A stretch of 64,000 bases of DNA from Roseiarcus sp050010035 (GTDB taxonomy: Bacteria > Pseudomonadota > Alphaproteobacteria > Rhizobiales > Beijerinckiaceae): contig JBEKLU010000009.1 of NCBI GenBank assembly GCA_050010035.1, forward strand, positions 10,982 to 74,981, read 5' to 3'. The position numbers were made by a program, and so were the translations under genes. A model generated the notes under the pieces. It did no database searches and was not told the DNA's origin. It saw nothing but the letters and a program-made list of their open reading frames with translations. Positions 59,517 through 64,000 of the stretch are shown here, piece by piece. Each line of letters starts with the position of its first letter. Positions within the stretch are counted from its first letter, which is position 1.

Positions 59517-60376
59517 GAGCGTCCCTTTTCCGCGGCGAGGATGTCGGCCTCCACGAGCGCGCGCAACAGCGGCGTCACCGTCGGGCGCACGCCGAACCAG
59601 CGCTCGAACCCCGGCGTCGCCTGGTGCAACAGCATCCCCAGCCCTTCGACGGCCCTGAGACCGCGCCGCCGCGCGGCCTCGATCAGCGGCGTCGCCAGGG
59701 GAATATACACGATGTCGGTCACCACGGCGCTGCTCTTCATCGGCTTGAGATCGACCTGGAGCGCCGCGTGCCCGGCCATGCCGAGCGTCGTGGTGTTGAC
59801 CAGGAGATCGGCTTTTGCGAGCCATTTGGGCAGCTCGCGCCATGACGCCGCGGTCGTCCCGCGGCCGAATTGCGCCGCCAGGGCCTCGGCGCGCGCGCGC
59901 GTGCGATTGACGATCGCGACGCGCGAGAGCCCGCACGAGAGCAGCGCGTAGAGGATCGCGCGCGCCGCCCCGCCGGCGCCCAGGACGACGGCGGTCTCGG
60001 CGTTGCGGCGCCAGTAGGGAGCGCCGTCGTCGAGATTGGCCAGGAACCCCGCGACGTCGGTGTTGTCGCCGCACAAGGCGCCGTCCTCCTCGCGCCATAG
60101 GGTGTTGACCGCGCCGGAGGCTTGGGCGTCGGCCGAGAGCCGGTCGCAGGCGGCGAAGGCCGCCTCCTTGTGCGGGACGGTGACATTGGCGCCGACGAAG
60201 CGGTCGCGGCCGATCGAGGCGGCGAAAGCGGGAAATTCGGCCGGCGGCACGGCGAAGCGGTCATAGGCGCCCTCGATCCCGAGCGTCCTTAGCCAATAGC
60301 CGTGAATCAACGGCGAGCGCGAATGCACCACCGGCCAGCCGCAGACCCCGGCGCGCGGCGCTCCGAGATCGCTCAT
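59513..60376 (-). CDS. aroE: Shikimate dehydrogenase
   Basis: A 287-residue NADP-dependent enzyme reducing 3-dehydroshikimate to shikimate. The substrate site has SRSPLIHGYWL and GANVTVPHKEAAF (catalytic Lys), and CGDNTDVAGFLANL (Asp); the nucleotide-binding glycine motif is AVVLGAGGAARAILYAL. Start ATG 60376 overlaps the maf stop by four bases (ATGA). Confidence 0.95.
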   Translation of the reverse strand: MSDLGAPRAGVCGWPVVHSRSPLIHGYWLRTLGIEGAYDRFAVPPAEFPAFAASIGRDRFVGANVTVPHKEAAFAACDRLSADAQASGAVNTLWREEDGALCGDNTDVAGFLANLDDGAPYWRRNAETAVVLGAGGAARAILYALLSCGLSRVAIVNRTRARAEALAAQFGRGTTAASWRELPKWLAKADLLVNTTTLGMAGHAALQVDLKPMKSSAVVTDIVYIPLATPLIEAARRRGLRAVEGLGMLLHQATPGFERWFGVRPTVTPLLRALVEADILAAEKGRS

Positions 60377-60999
60377 AACGCCAGCATCCCTTCGCGGCGA
60401 AGGCACGCCAGCAATTGCAGCATCGGCAAGCCGAGGATCGTCGCATGGTCCCCTTCGATCGCTTCGAACAGATGCACCCCGAGCCCTTCGATTTGATAGA
60501 CGCCGACGCTCGCCAGGACGCCGGGTCCGGCGCAGGCGAGATAGAGGGCGATTTGCCGCGAGTCCAGCGCCCGCATGGTCATATCGGCGTGGTCCTGGCC
60601 CTCGTGCAGGACGCGCCCGTCGCGCGCCAGCGCGAAGGCCGAGGTCAGCCGGTGGCTGCGGCCGCTGAGCGCGCCTAGCGTCCGCGCGGCCGACTCCAGC
60701 GTTTCCGACTTGTGCACGAGCCGGCCTTCGAGGGTCAAAGTCTGGTCGGCGCCGACGCACGGCGCCCCGGGCCGGCGGGCGCTGACCTCGATCGCCTTGG
60801 CGCGCGCCAGCGCCAGCGCCAGCGTTTCGACGCCGCCCCCTCGCGCGAGAAAATCGGTCTCCAGCGCGCGCTCGTCGACGTCCGCCGCCTCGACGTCGAA
60901 GGCGAGGCCGGCGCTTTCGAGCAGGCGCCGGCGACTGCCGCTCTTGGAGGCCAGGACCAGCCTTTCTCGGCCGATCCAAAGGGAGGGAGGGGCGGACAT
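60373..60999 (-). CDS. maf: Maf-family nucleoside triphosphate pyrophosphatase
   Basis: A 208-residue Maf/YceF-type house-cleaning NTP pyrophosphatase. Motifs are LVLASKSGSRRRLLESAGL, CVGADQTLTLEG, LSGRSHRLTSAFAL and GVYQIEGLGVHLFEAIEGD. Start ATG 60999, 15 bp downstream of the ppsR stop codon. First gene of the overlapping maf-aroE-coaE-dnaQ set, itself downstream of ppsR. Confidence 0.93.
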   Translation of the reverse strand: MSAPPSLWIGRERLVLASKSGSRRRLLESAGLAFDVEAADVDERALETDFLARGGGVETLALALARAKAIEVSARRPGAPCVGADQTLTLEGRLVHKSETLESAARTLGALSGRSHRLTSAFALARDGRVLHEGQDHADMTMRALDSRQIALYLACAGPGVLASVGVYQIEGLGVHLFEAIEGDHATILGLPMLQLLACLRREGMLAL

Positions 61000-61014
61000 G
61001 AACGAGGGTCGACT

Positions 61015-61848
61015 TCAGGCCTGAGTGATGAACTTGAGGTGGTGTTCGCGATAGAGATCGAGGATCGCGGCGGCGGTTTCTTCGATCGAGCGGCGCGTGA
61101 CGTCAATAACCGGCCAGCTCCGTTCGGCGAAGAGGCGGCGCGAACCCGCGATCTCCTGGGCCACCGCGGCGCGGTCGACGTATTGGGTCTGCGAGTCCGC
61201 GTGCAGCGCGAGCAGCCGATTCTGCCGGATCTGGATGATCCGCTCCGGCGACGCGACGAGGCCGACGATCAGCGGGCGGCGCAGATGATCGAGCGCGCGC
61301 GGCAGCGGCACGTCGGGAACGATCGGAACGTTGGCGGTCTTGTAGCCGCGATTGGCCAGATACATGCTCGTCGGCGTCTTCGAGGTGCGGCTGACGCCGA
61401 TCAGCACGATGTCGGCGTGCTCGAGATTCTCCGGCAATTGGCCGTCGTCGCTCATCATGGTGAAGTTGAGCGCGTCGATCCGCTTGAAATACTCGGGGTT
61501 GAGCATGTGCTGAGCGCCCGCGCGCGGCGTCGAGCTCTGCCCGAGGTAGGACTGGAACAGCCTCAGGATCGGGCCGAGGACGGAGAGGCACGGCGAGCCG
61601 GAGGCCTCGCAAGCCGCCTCCAAGCGGCGCGAAAGCTCGGGGTCGACCAGGGTGAAGAGGACGATCCCGGGCGCGTTGTCGATCTCGGCGACGATCCGGT
61701 CGAGCTGCGCGCGCGTGCGAACGAGGGGATAGACGTGCTCGATCGACGCCACCCCCTGGTATTGAGCGGCGGCGGCGCGCGAAGCCGCAATCAGCGTCTC
61801 GCCGGTGGAATCGGAGACGAGGTGAAGATGAAAATAACTGCGCCCCAT
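61015..61848 (-). CDS. ppsR: PPSR kinase/pyrophosphorylase (DUF299)
   Basis: A 277-residue regulatory protein that phosphorylates and dephosphorylates pyruvate phosphate dikinase or PEP synthase. The N-terminus HLHLVSDSTGETLIAASRA and P-loop GVSRTSKTPTSMYLANRG (151-158 core) are diagnostic. GGAGGCGG precedes ATG 61848. It is the origin-side end of the conserved cluster; in Caulobacter the equivalent gene lies immediately beside Cori. Confidence 0.93.
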   Translation of the reverse strand: MGRSYFHLHLVSDSTGETLIAASRAAAAQYQGVASIEHVYPLVRTRAQLDRIVAEIDNAPGIVLFTLVDPELSRRLEAACEASGSPCLSVLGPILRLFQSYLGQSSTPRAGAQHMLNPEYFKRIDALNFTMMSDDGQLPENLEHADIVLIGVSRTSKTPTSMYLANRGYKTANVPIVPDVPLPRALDHLRRPLIVGLVASPERIIQIRQNRLLALHADSQTQYVDRAAVAQEIAGSRRLFAERSWPVIDVTRRSIEETAAAILDLYREHHLKFITQA

Positions 61849-62366
61849 GGGCCGCCTCCGAGGACCGTCGAATTGATATAACCGGGGTTGAGCGCTGTGG
61901 ACAGGCGTGGAAAAGTCGCCCGCCGGGCGAGGCGAGGCGGCGCGCATCGCCACCCCGCGCCGCCGCGTCCACAGCCGACCTCGGCGGGAGAGGCCGCGCA
62001 ATCGATTCGCATGTCACCGGGAATTGCGGGGAAAGCGCCCTGCCGCTCCACACGCAAGAACGACGCCCGGCGCTTGACATCGTTAATTTTCCCTTAATTT
62101 GTCCCCAGGCGCGAGGCCGCCGCGCGCAACGCCGCCGTGCGGCCGACCGCTCGAGCGTGGCTGGGGACCGAATTGCGATCGCGCGTTGGCCTCGTCTAAG
62201 AAGAATTAATAAGAGTCATGAATCCTTAATTTGTTTTGCCGCGCCGGATCGATCGGCCCGTCGGGAGCGAGACGCCCCGGGGCTTTTCTCTGGCGGGCCG
62301 ATCATGGCAAAGTGCTTCGCTCGCGTGGGGTCCAAGCGCCCCCGCGTCGCCCCGAGCGAGCCGCCC
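61849..62366. other. Putative chromosomal replication origin (oriC)
   Basis: A 518-bp gene-free stretch between divergent ppsR and hemJ, the position of oriC in Caulobacter and relatives. Four octamers CTG(T/G)GGAC or its complement occur at 61895-61902, 61967-61974, 62101-62108 and 62161-62168, the first two containing the DnaA-box core TGTGGA; another TCCACA is at 62047-62052. An exact CtrA box TTAA-TTTTCCC-TTAA lies at 62083-62097. GANTC (CcrM) sites are at 62004-62008, 62213-62217 and 62220-62224. An AT-rich tract at about 62194-62236 could unwind. Strict TTATCCACA boxes are absent. Confidence 0.7.
62083..62097. promoter_or_regulatory. Exact CtrA box in the putative origin
   Basis: TTAA-TTTTCCC-TTAA matches the full consensus TTAA-N7-TTAA. 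TTGACA lies eight bases upstream. CtrA represses initiation by binding Cori in Caulobacter. Confidence 0.65.
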
Positions 62367-62798
62367 ATGCACTCCCTGGATCTCTGGATCAAGACGCTGC
62401 ACATTCTCGCCGTCATTTCCTGGATGGCGGGAATGCTGTATCTGCCGAGGTTGTTCGTCTATCACGCCGATGCCCAGCCGGGATCGGAGCTTTCGCAGAC
62501 CCTAAAGGTCATGGAGCGGAGGCTGCTCAAGGGGATCGTCAATCCGGCGATGGTCGCCGTGTGGCTCACCGGGCCGTTGCTGGCCTATCGCCTCGGCTAT
62601 TTCGAAGCGCCTTGGCTGGAGGCGAAGCTGGCGCTCGTCATCGCCCTTTCCGGGATTCACGGCTATCTCACGGGATTGGTGCGGGTCTTCGCCGAGGACC
62701 GCAACCGCCGGCCGGCGCGGTTCTATCGCATCCTCAACGAGGTTCCGACCGTGTTGATGGCGCTGATCGTCGGGGTCGTCGTTTTCAAGCCGTTCTAG
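62367..62798 (+). CDS. hemJ: Protoporphyrinogen IX oxidase HemJ
   Basis: A 143-residue membrane protein with four helices that oxidises protoporphyrinogen IX to protoporphyrin IX in bacteria lacking HemG or HemY. Conserved features are WIKTLHILAVISWMAGMLYLPRLFVYH (shown in parts: LHILAVISWMAG, LPRLFVYH with H33) and the C-terminal NEVPTVLMALIVG. An upstream ATG at 62304 would add 21 residues not seen in the family. It sits between the putative origin and rho; hemE, usually next to it, is missing. Confidence 0.93.
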   Translation: MHSLDLWIKTLHILAVISWMAGMLYLPRLFVYHADAQPGSELSQTLKVMERRLLKGIVNPAMVAVWLTGPLLAYRLGYFEAPWLEAKLALVIALSGIHGYLTGLVRVFAEDRNRRPARFYRILNEVPTVLMALIVGVVVFKPF

Positions 62799-62809
62799 GC
62801 CGGGAAAAA

Positions 62810-62828
62810 GGTCTGATCGCAAAAGACC
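62810..62828 (-). terminator. Small hairpin with T-tract on the minus strand between hemJ and rho
   Basis: GGTCT (62810-62814) pairs with AGACC (62824-62828) around nine bases. Read on the minus strand, the stem is followed by TTTTT, an intrinsic-terminator shape, although no minus-strand gene points at it. It could stop antisense transcription from rho toward hemJ. Confidence 0.3.
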
Positions 62829-63023
62829 GTTGAAAGAATCGCCAAAGCCGATTAAGCAGGGGCCCTCACCTTCAGCGGGCGCTTCCCGAGGCAAGCGGAT
62901 TTATCGATCCGCGCTGGCTTAGCCGGCCGAGGCAAGCAGCGGCTTCCTATCGTATCCGCGCCCTCCGCTTTCCCATTCCGTCGCCGACGCGCCGATGCGC
63001 GAGCGAATTCAAAGGACGCCCCG

Positions 63024-64000
63024 ATGCGGGAAATCAAACTCAAGGACCTCAAGAAGAAGTCGCCGACCGAGCTTCTCGCCTTCGCCGAGGAGAACGAAGT
63101 CGAAAACGCCTCGATCATGCGCAAGCAGGAGCTGATGTTCGCCATTCTCAAGCAGTTGGCGAGCGTCGACGTCGAGATCATCGGCGAGGGCGTGATCGAA
63201 ATCCTGCAGGACGGTTTCGGCTTCCTGCGCTCGGCCGACGCCAACTACCTCGCCGGGCCGGACGACATCTACGTCTCGCCGTCGCAAATTCGCCGCCTCG
63301 GCTTGCGCACCGGCGACACGGTCGAGGGGGTGATCCGCAGCCCGAAGGAGGGCGAGCGCTATTTCGCCCTGCTCAAGTGCAACGCCATCAACTTCGAGGA
63401 CCCGGAGAAGACCCGCCACAAGGTGCATTTCGACAATTTGACGCCGCTCTATCCCGACGAGCGGCTTCGCCTCGAAATCGAGGATCCGACGCGCAAGGAC
63501 TTGTCGGTGCGGGTGATCGACATCGTTTCGCCGATCGGCAAGGGACAGCGCGCGCTGATCGTCTCGCCGCCGCGCACCGGCAAGACGGTGCTGCTGCAGA
63601 ACATCGCGCAGTCGGTGACCGCCAATCACCCCGAATGCTTCCTCATCGTGCTGTTGATCGACGAACGGCCGGAGGAAGTCACGGACATGCAGCGCTCGGT
63701 GAAGGGCGAAGTCGTCTCCTCGACGTTCGACGAGCCGGCGGTGCGTCACGTCCAGGTGGCGGAAATGGTGATCGAGAAGGCCAAGCGCCTGGTGGAGCAC
63801 GGTCGCGACGTGGTGATCCTCTTGGATTCGATCACCCGCCTCGGGCGCGCCTACAACACCGTGGTGCCGTCGTCGGGTAAGGTGCTGACCGGCGGCGTCG
63901 ACGCCAACGCCCTGCAGCGTCCCAAGCGCTTCTTCGGCGCGGCGCGCAACATCGAGGAGGGCGGGTCGCTGACCATCATCGCGACCGCGCTGATCGACAC
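63024..64000 (+). CDS. rho: Transcription termination factor Rho (cut by window edge)
   Basis: The first 325 residues of the hexameric RNA-DNA helicase. The N-terminal Rho_N helices (IKLKDLKKKSPTELLAFAEE), the RNA-binding cold-shock domain (GVIEILQDGFGFLRSADANY) and the ATPase P-loop VSPPRTGKTVLLQNIAQS are present, followed by LIDERPEEVTDMQRSV and SGKVLTGGVDANALQRPKRF. The ribosome-binding site AAAGGACG precedes ATG 63024. The gene continues beyond 64000. Confidence 0.96.
   Translation, partial: MREIKLKDLKKKSPTELLAFAEENEVENASIMRKQELMFAILKQLASVDVEIIGEGVIEILQDGFGFLRSADANYLAGPDDIYVSPSQIRRLGLRTGDTVEGVIRSPKEGERYFALLKCNAINFEDPEKTRHKVHFDNLTPLYPDERLRLEIEDPTRKDLSVRVIDIVSPIGKGQRALIVSPPRTGKTVLLQNIAQSVTANHPECFLIVLLIDERPEEVTDMQRSVKGEVVSSTFDEPAVRHVQVAEMVIEKAKRLVEHGRDVVILLDSITRLGRAYNTVVPSSGKVLTGGVDANALQRPKRFFGAARNIEEGGSLTIIATALID

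Overview
The window reads as the chromosome of a high-GC alphaproteobacterium of the order Rhizobiales (Hyphomicrobiales). The evidence is gene content: ChpT, EipA/DUF1134, DUF4167, DUF2336 and DUF1491 proteins, an Irr-type Fur regulator beside fabA-fabB-fabI, and the order secB-dnaQ-coaE-aroE-maf-ppsR next to hemJ-rho, which marks the replication-origin neighbourhood in alphaproteobacteria. Family and genus cannot be fixed from the sequence; a Beijerinckiaceae/Methylocystaceae-like organism is only a guess. No rRNA, tRNA, CRISPR array or insertion sequence was recognised.

Layout. 1-2.1 kb: serine synthesis (serA cut by the window edge, serC with a structured leader). 2.1-13 kb: mostly envelope and cell-cycle genes (DUF2336, MuiA-like, DUF4337, coiled-coil protein, EipA, cysQ, chpT, a CheY-like regulator, DUF4167, LOG). 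13-19 kb: ileS-lspA, ribF, a MaoC dehydratase and a HAD phosphatase. 19-21.6 kb: a frameshifted alpha/beta hydrolase, csaA and two tandem thioredoxins. 21.6-27.6 kb: a MarR/response-regulator/kinase operon divergent from ilvE, then a UvrD/PcrA helicase. 27.7-36.5 kb: a Tad (Flp) pilus locus running pilin-cpaA-cpaB-cpaC-cpaD-tadZ-tadA-tadB-tadC. 36.7-40.1 kb: a membrane histidine kinase with two small downstream genes, and a small exported protein. 40.2-44.5 kb: an arsenic island with two ArsR regulators, two mechanistically different arsenate reductases, Acr3, ArsM and a frameshifted membrane protein. 44.8-50.3 kb: sufE, two c-type cytochromes, a CHRD protein, and a molybdenum hydroxylase large subunit translationally coupled to cytochrome b561. 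50.5-58.2 kb: a coiled-coil membrane protein, irr, fabA-fabB-fabI, a lytic transglycosylase, a DUF459 hydrolase and secB. 58.2-64 kb: dnaQ-coaE-aroE-maf-ppsR on the minus strand, a 518-bp gap that looks like oriC, then hemJ and the start of rho on the plus strand.

Two themes link the genes. First, CtrA: the phosphotransferase ChpT is encoded here, and sites matching or nearly matching the CtrA recognition sequence (TTAA-N7-TTAA, or the half-site TTAACCAT) lie upstream of the DUF2336 gene, the CheY-like gene after chpT, cpaB, the Flp pilin and the 50.5-kb coiled-coil gene, with an exact copy in the putative oriC. Second, tight operons: many minus-strand genes overlap by 1 to 8 bases (maf/aroE/coaE/dnaQ, arsR/arsC/arsC, MarR/regulator/kinase, ileS/lspA, molybdenum subunit/b561), implying translational coupling.

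Two genes each carry an apparent single-base deletion. These may be real pseudogenes or consensus errors in the assembly.
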